Assembly: GCA_026261815.1 (NCBI GenBank)
Contig: JAMPIT010000059.1
Coordinates: 22,306,001 to 22,370,000, forward strand
DNA: 64,000 nucleotides
Reading direction: 5' to 3'
DNA from: Monarcha castaneiventris obscurior
Lineage: Eukaryota; Chordata; Aves; Passeriformes; Monarchidae
Below are positions 23,416-36,377 of this stretch, piece after piece. Numbering within the stretch: position 1 is the first letter of the stretch; each line of letters begins with the position of its first letter. The translations under genes and the position numbers were made by a program. Under the pieces are notes generated by a model that was not told the DNA's origin, searched no databases, and saw only the letters and a list, made by a program, of their open reading frames with translations.

Positions 23416-25709
23416 CTTAAAGGAATTACCTCCTTAAAGTCAGCTTCCCTTTCTGTTCTGGTGCTGAGGGAAGGCTTCCTCTTCTCCATGGGGCAACTCT
23501 GCTCAGCAGAGTACTCCGGGGCAGCTCTGACCATATCTGAGGGAATCACCTATCCTCAGGGTTTCCAGCCCCCAGAGGCTCAGAGAGGATAGGAACAAAC
23601 ACCACACCAAGTCAGAAAGCTCTACCAACAAACATGGTCACAGTACAGAAAGTCTCAAAACAAGATGTCATTCACAGTCCCATAACAACACAGGATTTAG
23701 GACAGCTTTACCTTCTTGGAGGAACCTACATTGTACTGTGGCCAATGTATGGGAGAGGAAGTTACAGACTTCTTTGTTTATGTTTTCCCATGGAAATCAG
23801 TTTCACCTTCCCTCCTGCCAAAATTGTCAGCATTTCCCCTGTAAGCAGAGCTGTAGGCAATCAGCTTTCCCAGAGCACCCTCTGCAATTTCTGTACTTTA
23901 GACAACATTGGTAATCATTGTTCATGAAATCTACACAGTTCACAGGACACTCCCACTCTGTGCTGAGCACAAGCTGTGTTCTCTCTCTTGTAGCAGGAGA
24001 GGGGGTTTCTTTGCCCTATCAAAACATGTTTCATACATGGTTTTTGTTTTTTTCTTTTGGAGATGAAAGAGAGGATAAGTAGCATCTTTAGCACATCAGA
24101 AAAACTCAGTTTGGGGAGAAAATTATCAATAACATCGATATTTCTGCATCCAGTCATTTCTCTAGAACTGTCTCTAGAAGAATGCAGCACTGCAGAAGCA
24201 CCAGTACAAAATTTAACTAATTAGCCCTTAAAAAGAGAAAGAAATCCTTACATTAAAAAAAGACCAGCTGCAGACTGATCCTTGAACACATCCTCCTCTC
24301 ATAAAAACTGAACACATAAATTCTCCCTCACTCTCCTGGGGTTCCCACACCAGTACCTTCACTGAAGAGCCAAGAGGCAGAATTCAGCTGCCTGAGCAAG
24401 ACTGCTGCAGGAAACACCAAATATGAAGAATGTGGACAGCTGTTTTATGAACATTCAAGTGACACCTAGTACAGGCAAAAAACCTCTACATTTCTGCAAT
24501 AGATTATATTCCAAGTAATATCCTACAGCATGGCTCTTCCTGAATTCAGGAAAACAGGGCCTGCTCTGGTGAAGTATGTGAACCACAGTCCCTGTGGGTC
24601 TCATTCATGTCCCTTCAGCCTCAGTGCAACCCCTGCTCCAGCCCACAGCTGTGTGTGTGACAGTCCAGCCTTTTTTCTCGCGTTCTCTCTAATGTAAGAG
24701 GCCCAATTTCATTAATCAGGCAATAGTGCAAGCAATCCAGCTAAACCTTTTCATTACATTACTTGACCTGTGTCACCTCTGCATGACAAAGGCAGTTGCC
24801 AGGAGCTAGACCTTTGGTACATCAGTGCTTTTCAAATGGTGAAACAGAGAAATGGTTGCTTTGTTCCTTGGAAAGCACAAGACACTAGCACTTCAATAAA
24901 CATCTGTGTTTTTTCTTATCATTTTATCAGAAAAACCTTCAGCCATGTCCCGTGCTTTCTGTTATCGCACTTTAATAGCCCAGACATAAATACAGAAGCA
25001 GTCAGCTGTGTGACATCAGCACAGCTGTGCAACTACTTTAATGGCTCAGCATGATGTCATTCATCAATTCCAAACCTCTCCTACCATTCTCCCTTATAAG
25101 ATAACTTGTCCAGTACTGAATTTATATCCCAACTATAATGTATTCCAGTGAAAATTATTCCACTGAAACCACATGTCAGGTTTTTGTTAAAGACTGGGAA
25201 TCTAATAGGATGCTTTAACTTACTCAAACCAATAATAGCTCTTATTTGTGTGAGTCATAAACTTTGACTAGAGCCAGGCAAATTTCCTCATTTACATGGG
25301 AACATCATCTTTACCCCCTACCTGTATCTCTGTCCCATGCTTCATTCCTATTTCCTCTCAAGTACTTTCACACATGTCCCAGCTTGAGACAAATTTGGAG
25401 GAACATCCAAATTTGAACATCCTCTGATAGAAGGCAGGTCACAGCCACCCCTCCCCCACCAAGTTTGGGGAAAAATAATTTTTCCTCTGAGGAAAGTGCA
25501 AGGAAAAAAACCTATTTATTTAACAGACACAATGCACAATGGGAAAAGAATAATGCTAGGTAATAAAACCTCACGCTGTGGAGAGAAACATGGGAAGATT
25601 TTAGAGTCCTTTCTTTGGGTGTGGTCTCTCTCTCTCTCCTTTTCAGAGCTGGGTCAGCCTGGGCCCCCTTTGGGCCTCGGTGGAAAGTTCTGAACAGTTC
25701 CAGAAGAGG

Positions 25710-25727
25710 GGAAGAAGAAGAAGAAGC
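25710..25727. repeat. GAA trinucleotide repeat
   Basis: Five GAA units after GAGGG; short simple repeat. It makes the poly-Glu (plus) and poly-Ser or Phe (minus) runs in overlapping accidental open frames. Confidence 0.8.
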
Positions 25728-25896
25728 CGAATTCCCAGGGAAAAAGATATTTGACTCTCCATCTCTTGCTGGAGAAAACAGCCAAAAGCTGGCTGAAAAG
25801 CAGCAAAGGGATCTTCCTCTGCGCTTGCCACCACAGAAGCACACAGAGAGATAGAGTGACCTTGGAGCCCAAACTGCTTTGAAAAGTTCATCTGGC

Positions 25897-25912
25897 TTTT
25901 TTTTTTTTTTTT
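25897..25912. repeat. poly-T tract (16 bases)
   Basis: Uninterrupted T run between CTGGC and CCCTGTCCC; simple repeat. Confidence 0.85.
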
Positions 25913-27111
25913 CCCTGTCCCTTGCAGCCAGTTTTAAAGACACAGAAAGGCACAGGAATCATGTCTGGACACAGAGCAGCGATAGGGGATACATATCATA
26001 AAGTCACCCCAAGACAACACAGCTCCTGTCTACTTGCACAGCTGTCTAAGGAGAAAACTTACACATCTTTATAAACATTCTTTATGCTTGTGACAGCTCA
26101 GTACTCTGAATGGGCCTACTGAAGTACATTTCAGATTTGTTTCTTTAAAAAAGGATGCTATAGCTGTACTGTCTCAAAGAGCTCATTATTACCTCTTAAA
26201 AACCACATACACCACTTTTCTTTGCTTTACACTTGTTAAAGTGTCCCAAACAAAACTATCAATTCATGTTTAAAAAAAAATAAGGCCCTAGTCTAAAGTA
26301 ATTATATCCATGCATTTGAAAGCAAAAACTGAAATAATGAGATCAGAACAAAGGATTCACTTCAGCTGAATTTATTTGGCAGCATCATTTATGTTACTGG
26401 AGCTGGCATCAAAGTGTTACCTAAAATAAATCCTCATTATTTCAATACAATGCACTACTGAGCAACAACATCAGCACATTAAGTAGCATTGCAATTACTG
26501 ATATTGTTTCACTAAATAAATCCTATAGATTTTCCAAGTGGCTCCAAAGCAACTAAAGGCAAAATTACAGAATAAATGAAGATAAATATCTCAGTCGGCA
26601 CAATGATCCTGTGATTTTTATGTTTAAACCAACAATATTTTTGTTATAATTACACCACTGCAGAAGGAAATGTAACCACAGGATTCAAAGTTCCTATTAA
26701 AGAAAAACTTTTTTTTCATTAAAACAAAACAGTTACTTCAAGAAATTCTACTAATCCAATGTCACATTCTTGCAAGACTTTGCAGCTCTACCATTTCTGA
26801 AAAAAAACTCCAATGACAAAATTGTCAACATAAAAAAAAAAATTGTACAGTTTATAGATAGACAGCTTTTTTCTTTAAAATATATTCTACAAATCACTCT
26901 TGAATTTTAACATATGAATGGCTGTACATAAACTGTTTCTGTTATCAGTGCTGCTTTCCCGCCCAAGCAAAGCTTGTTCTATAGGCACTTTGAGAACAGC
27001 AGACTGACTGGACAGCTCTAGCTCTTCTGTGAACTGGCAAGCAGCCAGCATGTCTCAAAAAAGTCTAAAACAACTTTCCAAACCTCCCTTAGAAAAGATA
27101 GCCCCTTTGAG

Positions 27112-27127
27112 AAAAAAAAAAAAAAAA
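27112..27127. repeat. poly-A tract (16 bases)
   Basis: Uninterrupted A run following CCCCTTTGAG; no retrocopy body recognised upstream. Confidence 0.85.
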
Positions 27128-28575
27128 TATTTAATACAGTTTACACAAGAATTCAGAGGTCTCTAAGTCTCCACACTGCCAAATGGGAGCAGAATGCAAG
27201 GTAAAGAAGCACAACAAATAGATGGGTTTTGTAATCATTAGTACCTGGTTAATTTCCCCTCTGTGCAATATTTTGCTCAGTTCACCATGTCTGGGCCAAG
27301 AATAAAATGCCACCTAACAGGGGAAGGGTAGCATCCAGTCAGCAGACTATTGTATCACAATATTCCTCTTGAGAAGATGAATTGCCTTGAAAATATCCCT
27401 TCCTCCCTGCCAAAACATCATCTTGATCCAACAGGCAGTTGTCAGATATTTTTTATTAACATGAAACATATGCTGGTGTTCACACAGGCAGTGCAATCCT
27501 TACTCCTGCAACGGAGAGAGCTACCTTTTTTTGTATTTGACTATAAGCCAAAAGTGTTTTGGTGGCCACACCTTCTTCAAGAAGAGGATTTTGAAATGCT
27601 GGAATTAGAACTGAATCACATGTCATAACAGGAAAAGCTAAAGCATAAGCAGCCTCTCAGTGTTTGCTCGTAAATGACCTTTATCAATGACAGCAACCCT
27701 ACTGAACTGTGATGGACCAGTTATTGCAAACACACATGGAATGGACAAGTATTCAGTATCTCTATTGACCAGTATATTTTTCTGGCCAAGAATTTTCTGC
27801 TACACCTAAAGAATTTTCTTGTTTCTTGACTCACTACTTCTATGGACGGCAAGGCAGGACAAAAAAAATCCAACAAAAAACCACAAAACGCCATAAAAGA
27901 AATACAAACTTTGCAAAATGCCTGTGTTGGCTTTCACTCTTAGTCTTTCTTCACCTAGAAGAAAATTCCATCCCCAGTGCGAGGCAAGAATTTATAGTCT
28001 TTTTTCTTTATTTATTTAATTGATGCTCTAAGTACTTGTAGAATTACACATTAAAGATGTATAAATATATACTGTAATTGTAAGACAAAGAAAAGCTAGT
28101 CGGACTTGGAACTTGAGCCTCAAGTCAAATGTAACATTTTATTTAACATAACTGCATATGAGAGGCTACTACAGTACTGGATTAGGTATGAAGAGAAATT
28201 TCTAAAGAAATATGAATGAACTATTTATCCATTGCTTATGCAGAAAGAGAACCTGTGACAAAAATGTATTCACAACTCTGGAACAACGAGATTTTTGAAG
28301 ACAAGCTAAAAGCTTAGCAGAAAATTCTTAATAAGATTAATTGAAGTTAATGTGAAAAAATCTCTCACCTTGAAGTTATTTGCCTTTTGCAGATTGCTGC
28401 CTAAGGAATATGTGGAGGCAGGATTTGCCATTCCCTCAATTGCCTGCGCTTCTATCACATAATTTCATTACGACCCTCTTTCTTTCACTACTGTAAGAGG
28501 ATCAGTCCGGAATTTCACCAGTGTCCAGCTAGGTAGGCAGATAGCAATTATCTTTCAATGAAAGCAGGTATTTTC

Positions 28576-28645
28576 AAAAAAAAAACCAAAAAAAGAAACA
28601 AACACAAAAAACCCAAAAAACCCAAACCATACAAAACCCAAAAGA
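28576..28645. repeat. A/C-only low-complexity tract
   Basis: About 70 bases made almost only of A and C in an irregular (A)n(C)1-3 pattern, with repeated AAAACCC units. It resembles a decayed A-rich retroposon tail or a degenerate microsatellite; no neighbouring element was identified. Confidence 0.7.
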
Positions 28646-31079
28646 AATCTTAAAAGCCACACACAACACAAAGGGGGCTTAGATCTCGCTATTTCATTAT
28701 TTTATTAAGTGTCTATTTTGCCCACACTCTGAACATCTGAACATTAATCTCCTGCAGTCAATGAATCATTTCATTCCTGTTTTGCTGTTAGAGTTAAGGA
28801 TGCAGTGTTTGCACCTCTCTCAAAGGGTGACAAAATACTGCCTCTAGGACAAAAATCCACTTCTTTCAAGGATTTTTCTCACAGAAAAATACACTAAAAA
28901 TAAATAATAATTGTATGTTTCTGCCACTAATATCTTCCCCAGCCTTTCATCCAAACTTTTGTATATTAACAGCTTGATTGACAACTGCAAAAGCAAATTA
29001 ATCTGGCATCCTTAGTCTACATAAAGCACTGGATGCAGACCAGATTCAGTCACTCATCTGATCCATGTAGATTAAATAATCTAAGTGCTTAAAAAAAGGT
29101 CCTCCAACAGAGCATGAACTGTTCAGGAAGGAATGGTCATTATGTTTGAGGAAAGGTCCATTTCAGCTTCCAGATTTGATGTTCTGCTCACTTTTGGATC
29201 TGCAAGTCTCACAGTTTACATAATCTCTAATTTCTAGTTTACCAAAAGGGTTGTGTGCCCATGGCCCTAAAATTGTAAACACACTTTTGCATCTTGAATT
29301 CCAGATCTGATAGCACATAAGACCCCTGCATCATCACTTTGGATCTGTTATATATTCAATGGAAACCAGACTTATAAGCAGCACTGATAAAATCTGCTGA
29401 GCAGTCTCTGAGACAGAATAACCTGCATGGTCAGGTAATGCAGACCATCCTCACTCCATTTTGTCCACTATTTCAAAAAGATTGCTGTATACTCAGTAAA
29501 AATCTACCCAGCTGCCCAAGGCTACCTCCCCTCAGGAGCTACTGCTAAATGTCTCTGAGGTCACCACTGAATGTGACTGCTGTGAGTGCTGCTGCTTCCT
29601 CATCAGCACAGTCACTGTCACAGCAATAGCTCAGGGACTGGCTAGACTGACTGTCACAGATTCCCACCACATCTCTTTGATGAACACATTTTCTCTTAGG
29701 CACAAGAATCTTTGTCATCTGAATGTCTTTGAAAGACATTTGGAGAAATCAAAAGACTTATATTAAAACACTATAAATAGTAACTGTGTCTCACAGGTAG
29801 AATTTTACACTTTTTAACTCTCCTCTTCAACAAAAAGAATAGCTCAGGAGGATGGTATATATCAATACCATAATGTAAAAGTAAATGAGGGAAGTGATAT
29901 GCAAGGGACAAATTTTATTTTATTTTTCCATGTGAAGTTTGATCAAAACTCAGTAAGTTACTGAATTTGATGCACTTTTTGGATTTTGAACCTCCAGCTT
30001 GTGTTAAAACCAGTATTTTGGATATATCTTAGTGATCCCCACCCCCTGTCCTTAACCACAAGAGAAAAAAGAAGTCTTTTTTTGATCATATAAAAAATTT
30101 GATCTGCAACACAGTGTTTAGAGTCAAAACACATATCATCAGATAAATACAGCTTGGCCAGCAATATGCCCCCCAGGTCCCCTTGTAACTGGTTACCATT
30201 GCATGAATGGGGTAAAGAAGAAACAGGACATGCAGCTTCTTGCCTGAACAAGACATCTCCTGGTGGAGCACAGCATCTCAAGTGGCATGTCACCAGAAAA
30301 ACACCTAATGCACACTCACATACACACACCTGGATTTTTTTCCAAGATTCTGAATGAGCAACATTTGTTAAAGGAATACTTGACTGTGGGTGGAAGAAAA
30401 CCACATGATCTACAAACTACAATGCAGTTCCTGCTAGCACCCTAAAAACATTTTCAGTTCTCAACACTGAGCTGGGCCTAGCCTCATCATCCACTTCAGT
30501 AGCTCAGACCTCTTCCAGTGTCTGTGCATAGGGAACATCTCCGAGTTTGCATATTGGTATTTCAGCCCCATAAGAAGTTTTTGTAAGTCTGTTTGCATAC
30601 TGTGTCCTCTCTGATGGGAGGACACAGAAGCCAAGGAAAATGCAGGAGACATCACTCACCCAGATACTGAAAAACTTCCAAGTGTCTTGAACTAAATCAG
30701 CCCTGCAGAATGAAAGGCCTTGTAACACCCCGCCACTTTCCAGTCACATAGAATTTTCAGTGAAATCAACTCATTGCCTGCTTCACCTTAGCTTTTGGTG
30801 CCAGCTAGGTGCCAAATTAAATCAGGCATCTGTTTAGTAAACTTCCCCACACAGTTTTGCCCTGCATTTCAGTGCATACTCAGCTGTTGCTGTGGGAAGG
30901 ACTGATTACATTTAAGAGCTTGCACTCACTTAGCTGCTGTGAATTTACGTAAGCCCATTAGGTAAGCCAGAATTTGGGCTCTTTCTTACAGCAAGCTTGA
31001 CACACCTCGCATTTGTCTTCACGCTCAGTTTCTGTGTACAGTCACATCCATGATAACTTGTGAAGAAGAGTAATGCAAA

Positions 31080-31225
31080 CGAGTTACTTCCTCGGTGCCT
31101 TGGACCCCCGATGCCAGCAAACGCTCCGGCTGCAGCCTCATCGGGATACACTCCCTCCTGTTCCTCTGATGCAGCGCGCCGCACTCGCGAGTGACAGCAG
31201 CTGTGCAGCGAGAAACGCTAGAGGG
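31080..31225. promoter_or_regulatory. CpG-dense cluster with 12-bp CGCG palindrome, possible promoter-like patch
   Basis: About twelve CpG dinucleotides fall within roughly 130 bases (31091-31217), in a window that is otherwise strongly CpG-poor. The densest part is CAGCGCGCCGCACTCGCGAG (31172-31191). CACTCGCGAGTG at 31182-31193 is a perfect 12-bp palindrome whose core CTCGCGAG is shared with the TCTCGCGAGA 'CGCG-box' element of vertebrate TATA-less promoters. No gene start can be assigned: open frames of 60-80 codons on the minus strand have no recognisable family. It may be a small CpG island for an unannotated transcript, the GC-rich remains of a transposon, or chance. Confidence 0.35.
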
Positions 31226-33178
31226 CAATAAATGCCCTTCAATAAGCTTAAGGGAGCCCTAAGGTGTATTCAACACTTGGTTCCTTCTTAGTTGCGGCAT
31301 GGATATTATCCTTCCTTGCACGCTCTAGTTCAGATCTCAAAGGGTGTGCACAGCGAACCTCTCTGGCCAGGCTACAGCAGCACGTGTGTGCTCACCAAAC
31401 TGCTTTTCTTTCCATCTCTCCTTCTCCCACCACCATTCCATCTTCCCTGTAGAGAGTTATCCAAGTCTTTCAATGACATCATCTTTTCCATGTGGTACAT
31501 TTGTTTATCAGCTTTGCCATGCTAAAGTACCTACCCATAACTGGAAAAGATTGCCTCAGTGGAAGATAGGATTAATTAAGTCTGGACAGTGGAGAGGGAG
31601 GAAGAGGGGAGTTCAGCTGATTTCCTTGAAGGATTGTGCTAACACTAGTGAATAATCTTACAGCTTTATGATTTTTGAGAGACAAATCCACTCTTAGCTC
31701 TGTTATATTCTTCCCATGCATCGTTTTCACTTCTTCCCAATAATAATCCTGAACAGAACAAATGTAATAGTCTTTTCACTTACATATGAAGATACTGTTT
31801 TCCAAAAAGGGTGAAAAATATCCCAGAGAGCACTTGAGCATGTCACTCACCTATAAATTTGCATATGAAATTAGATCAAGAAAAAAAAAGACAAAAAAGT
31901 TGTATGCGAGCCTTCCTTTGTACTGTTTCCTAAATTTGTCCCAGGTTTTTAGGGAGAATAGTTTTGCCACTTGAAGATTTTCATACCAGTTGAACAGGAT
32001 AAATCACATTCTGCTGGGAAGACCATTCCTCAGGTGTTTCATAATTTAAATTTAACATGTTTTCTCAGTGCCTAAGAAGCATAACAGTTCCCAGATAGGG
32101 CAGAAGGAGTTGTAGAAGGATTTTTCAGGGTTCATAATCCTAAGTAAGTATGGTAGCAACATTTAAGAAAACTAGTAAATAGTGACAACCTGTTCTGCCT
32201 ATCTTCTTGGCTTCTCTTCCCACCTCATCTAACTCAGAAGTACTACATAAAGAAACTACTTAAGAAACATGCAAAAATCTACTAGCCTTCTAAAAAGCCA
32301 TAGTACAATTAGTTTGGTCTAGACTGATGTGAAGTTGTGTCTTTCCAATAAAATACAAAATATTAGTGGCTGTTCATTTAACATTTCCCATTTAATGAAG
32401 GGATGGAAGCAAGCACCCCAAAGAGGATAGGAAGCCATGCTGTGATCTTATCTGCAAAGATTGCCTGCGTCAATGAGCAAAATTTTAAATCTGATTTGTC
32501 TGAAATGTCTTATTATTTTGCCTTACAAATTCATTAAAGGTTTTTAATTGAATAGTTGTGCCATATGTATTTGCTGCCAAACATTATAGGAATGAAATGT
32601 TAACAAGGATCTTGAAAATTCTAACAGAAAATGTGCTCCCTGACATAGGCAGGCTTACAAGCTCTCTCTCTCTATTTTGACATGTGGATACAACAGCAAT
32701 GGAAGTCGTATTCTTGATGGGAATCAGTCCCCACACAAAGAAAAAGAGAGGTATGAACAGTGAGGAGTGTGTAGGAGCAGCTGCCTCGCATAAGAGCTCT
32801 GGGATGTGAACAGGCTTAGTCCTTGCACAGGTCTCCTGGAGCTGCAGACCAGCCCAGGTTGTGGTGCTTTATGTTCTATCTCTTGTGTTCAGGCTGTAGC
32901 AGTATTTCCAAAAAAAAGAGAATATAATTAATACAGTCATGTGTTCATCCTTCCCCTTCCCCCACTTCAACCCCTTTTCTTCCTTTCTTTTTCCCTTCTC
33001 CTTTCAGGCTTCTCTAAGCCCTCTAAACCCTGGTGGATCTTGAATACAGAAGTAATTCTTAATTAAGCTGATCAAGACAGAAGCAAAGAAAATGTACCTT
33101 TTCATGCAAAGCCTTGCCCTGGCCCAACAGGCCAGGAGCTGTGCATGTTCTACTCCCAGCCTTAGGCTTTTGGAAAAA
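31226..33178. other. Unannotated stretch, no gene seen
   Basis: AT-rich and pyrimidine-rich pieces (for example the CT-rich 32945-33005). Short open frames only, up to 103 codons at 31344-31655, which is overlapped by two other frames. No transposon or RNA recognised. Confidence 0.5.
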
Positions 33179-33202
33179 ACACATACACACACACACACAC
33201 AG
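33179..33202. repeat. CA dinucleotide microsatellite
   Basis: About ten AC units with one T interruption near the start. It encodes an artificial His-Thr run in the 169-codon open frame (33092-33601), one reason not to believe that frame. Confidence 0.9.
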
Positions 33203-33599
33203 AGGGACAATGGCAATGGGAGACCCCAGATAATTCCCTGCCCAGCTACTCCCATGCTCATCCCAGGAACCATCAGCCCATCAAAGGCCCATCTCTACAA
33301 GCCCCAGGAGAACCTCAGCCCCACTGCTCAGACCCTGAGCCATCAAGAAGGTACAACAGGAGCATCTCTCCAGAGTATGTTTTGGGCTCTGCCTAGGATT
33401 ATTGGGCGCATCAGGGGATGCAAGGGAAGCACATTTTGTGATTGCACAGGACTTACTGTAGGTTTTTGTGAGCCATGGGGCAAGCATGGAAGAATGGATA
33501 AGGGAATCAAAAGGGCTGATCACATACCAGCAGGTGTCAGGATACTTGTCTGGCCCTGTCCTGCACCCTCTGTCCCATGTTCTCAAACTCTGTTTTCCT

Positions 33600-34112
33600 G
33601 AGGAGAGGGAACCTCTCTATTCTCTCCATGTGTGTACATGTGCATGTGTGCAGGGCTCCAGCTACAGGCATCTGGAGAGCAGGTTTGCAAGCATGCATTG
33701 CAGCATGCAATCTCCAGCAAATATCAAGGATGGCTTGCTGGTAGGTCGGTGAAGCACCCTGGGAGCCAACAGACTGCCTGTCTCCAAGAGTGAGGCCTCT
33801 GGAGGAGCTGGCTTTGGAAGGATCAGTGGGATCCTAGCCAGCTGCTAGGGCTTGGAAGACAGTAGAGACCCCCATCTTGTTGCTGTGTCTCTCCAATGAC
33901 AAATCATGGGGACTTGGCTATCAGAAGGACCCATGGGGTCCTGGCAAGCTGCATGTGGAGGTCTGGACCCACAGTCAGAGGGATGCTGTGGGTCCTGTGG
34001 GCCTCTGTGTCCAGGTGGCAGAAACTGGGGAGGCAGGGAGCCAGGGACAGCCACCTGGTAGTCTGCATGCCTAAGTCCTGCTGCTGGAGAGATCATGGGG
34101 AACATACATGTG
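33600..34112. repeat. GC-rich, unclassified repeat-like block
   Basis: The sequence becomes GC-rich with loosely recurring blocks such as GTGGGATCCTAGCCAGCTGC (33827-33846) and ATGGGGTCCTGGCAAGCTGC (33932-33951), then GTGGGTCCTGTGGGCCTCTG (33987-34006), roughly 50-105 bases apart. This looks like a diverged minisatellite or an LTR-like element, but I cannot name a family. Several short frames are open on both strands, as expected from composition. It ends abruptly at the AT-only stretch. Confidence 0.4.
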
Positions 34113-34259
34113 TGCATATATAATGACATATTTAATTATAATTAGTAATAAATGATGCTAATTATTAGCCATAATCCCATAATTGTTAGTAGTTGTATAT
34201 ATTAGTGACATAACATACAATTAATATATTGATAATATGTAATACATGGGTGTGTATAT
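34113..34259. repeat. AT-rich low-complexity stretch
   Basis: About 150 bases with very few G or C (TATATAATGACATATTTAAT-type sequence), between a GC-rich block and a GA microsatellite. It behaves as a low-complexity AT-rich tract and may be one compound repeat with its neighbours. Confidence 0.75.
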
Positions 34260-34289
34260 GGAGAGAGAGAGAAAGAGCGAGAGAGAGAT
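34260..34289. repeat. GA microsatellite
   Basis: GA repeats interrupted by AAAG and GCGA, immediately following the AT-rich tract. Confidence 0.9.
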
Positions 34290-36377
34290 AATTATGTATT
34301 AATGTTTCACACTAAGAGACCTTTGCCTTGTTCAGCCAAAGAGGGCAACAGGATGAGGCCACTGGTGCCATTTGTGTGCCTGTCTGTGCTGATCTGCATG
34401 GTCAGGCAGGCACATGCCTGTTGTACGTGTGCAGGGTGGTGCCTGCAGTGTGTGCTTGTGCAGGCACAGTCCCTTACTGCCAATGCACACTCAGCCTCAG
34501 CACTGGTTGGAACCAGGGGTAAAAGCTGTGGCAGCATCCCCTCTGTTTGGCTACTGGACCCAGCTGCCCTCTGCAACATACAGATTCTATCTAGAACTCT
34601 ATATATTATAGATGTTCTTATAACCATCCACTCTAAAAATAGCTAGCTATAACCTCACCTTCAAAAAGTGCTTCTATTCCCAAAGTCACTGACTGTTTAG
34701 ATAAATTTTCAGTGGCTGTGCAGAACTAGACCCTCTTCTCTGCACCAACACCCACTGTAGCTCATGTGCCCCATGAGGCTTGCTGGAAGATAAGATCTAC
34801 AACATAACTTACTGGTACCTGTTAAAAAAAAATAAACTGATATCCGAAACTTTTGAAGTGACAGACTTCAAACTGGCAACTAACCATATAGTTTACTGCA
34901 AAGGCTTTGGTGTCAACCACACAGCACTGAAAATTGGACAAAAATAAAGCCCTGCATTTTGTTACATAGGAGAGGTAGAAGTAGAGCAATACTATAACTA
35001 AAAAAGTTTGGATTTTGATTGACTGTGTTTCAGGAAAACCAGTCAGCTGAGGCAGATTATTAGAGAAACACACCAACAGTTCCCAGAGAGCTTAATCCAC
35101 CTGGACGGCCACTATCAACAGCCTTACCAAGAAAGCCAACTGTAGGCATTGATAAACGTACTCTAAGCCAAGTGACTTTCTGCCACTCCCGGGAGCATTG
35201 TGCCTGGACTTCCCAGGAAGGAGTAAGGTTCTGTACAAGACGGTAATTCTTCCTTACCCTTGCCAAGAGAGTGAAGACAGACTTCAAAACTGTTCAACAA
35301 AAACCAGAACAAATTCTCATGAGGTTTTCAGACAATTTTTGTATACTACTTTAACTTTCCTTCAGCTTCAGTGCAGAAAAAGTATTTCCAACCTGTATGC
35401 CAGGAAGCTAATAAAATTCTTCAGTTCCTTAACAATAATCACAGTAGTACCAAAAAACCCACCAGCTAACCTAAGAACAGAGTCAAATACAAGTGTTCTC
35501 AGTCAGAATTTAGGAGAGGGAAGAAAATAATTCCTGTTGATAAATTCTGACTTCTTAGGTAGCACATTGTGACCATGGTAAGTAAGAAATCTACCAGTAT
35601 GATACTAAGGAACCTCAAACCCAGTTTTCTTTCTTCACAGAATGTGGAATAAACTAAACAGTGGCCACTCTGCTCATGCTTTTCTATTGTCACCTCCTCT
35701 CCAAGTGATACAACTGGTACACATTTTCCAAGTCACATACCACAACACTTGTATCATGGTCCTGACAGATTAAAATACTTCCTAGCTTCCCAGAAATCCA
35801 ACAGCAAAATCAAGATATCCCATTGCCACTTGTCCACTCAGGGACATATGGTGAGAGTGTGTGCAGTATAGCCACCTGATGCATACCAGTCAGTCGTTTG
35901 CATTTAATAGTTTCTCTTTCAAGAAACCTTTTGGCCTGAACACAGTCTGTCACTGCCTGAGACAAACTCCTCCCTTACAAACTCCAGACAGTAGACACTT
36001 GTTAAGTCTCATTACTTGCCTCCTCTGGTAAGAAGCATTTTTTCTACTGACTCTTTCATCCACTGATCAGATTTCCTCCTATCTTTCATCGGGCTCAAGA
36101 AACAGAGATTAGGGAAAGCTTTCCATAAGTATTGAAAGGCTTAAAGAGAAGCAACAGAATGGAAAATTCTGTCACAGAAAAAAAAAAGAAAAAAACAAAC
36201 CCCACGTTTTAGGTGACATTTTGTTTTTCTAGCCAAGAGATTTGGTTCCATTACAGACACTGCCAACATGAGCTAAAGTTAGATTCCCAAAAAGCATGCT
36301 GTTATACTGCCCCAGCACAACAGGTTCTCCAGACCTGGAAGAAAACAGTGTTAAGGGGCTGGTCTGTGTATTTTAGC
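34290..36377. other. Unannotated stretch, no gene seen
   Basis: No convincing exon, RNA or transposon. The piece 35070-35290 is GC-balanced and open for 75 codons on the minus strand, without a known motif. An A-rich run lies at 36178-36196. Confidence 0.5.

Larger units (their letters stand above)
23416..31079. other. Long unannotated stretch with scattered simple repeats
   Basis: No gene or clear transposon. The longest open frames are a 143-codon minus frame (25512-25943), overlapped by at least three other frames across a GAA repeat and a T run, and a 148-codon minus frame (29958-30404) with no motif I know. The pieces around 26280-26640 and 27340-27640 are AT-balanced and repeat-free, and could include conserved non-coding elements, but that cannot be judged from one sequence. 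Poly-T 25897-25912, poly-A 27112-27127 and an A/C-rich tract at 28576-28645 are listed separately. Confidence 0.5.

Noticed and set aside
25512..25943. 143-codon minus-strand open frame
   Set aside because: It begins at a poly-T tract (Lys run) and crosses a GAA repeat (Ser run). Three other frames are open over the same stretch. A weak Gly/Pro-rich piece on the plus strand is not a collagen repeat.
33092..33601. 169-codon plus-strand open frame
   Set aside because: It crosses a CA microsatellite (His-Thr run) and GC-richer DNA, is overlapped by a 101-codon minus frame, and shows no recognisable domain.
35060..35290. Possible exon on the minus strand
   Set aside because: GC-balanced and open for 75 codons, but without convincing splice sites or a known protein match.
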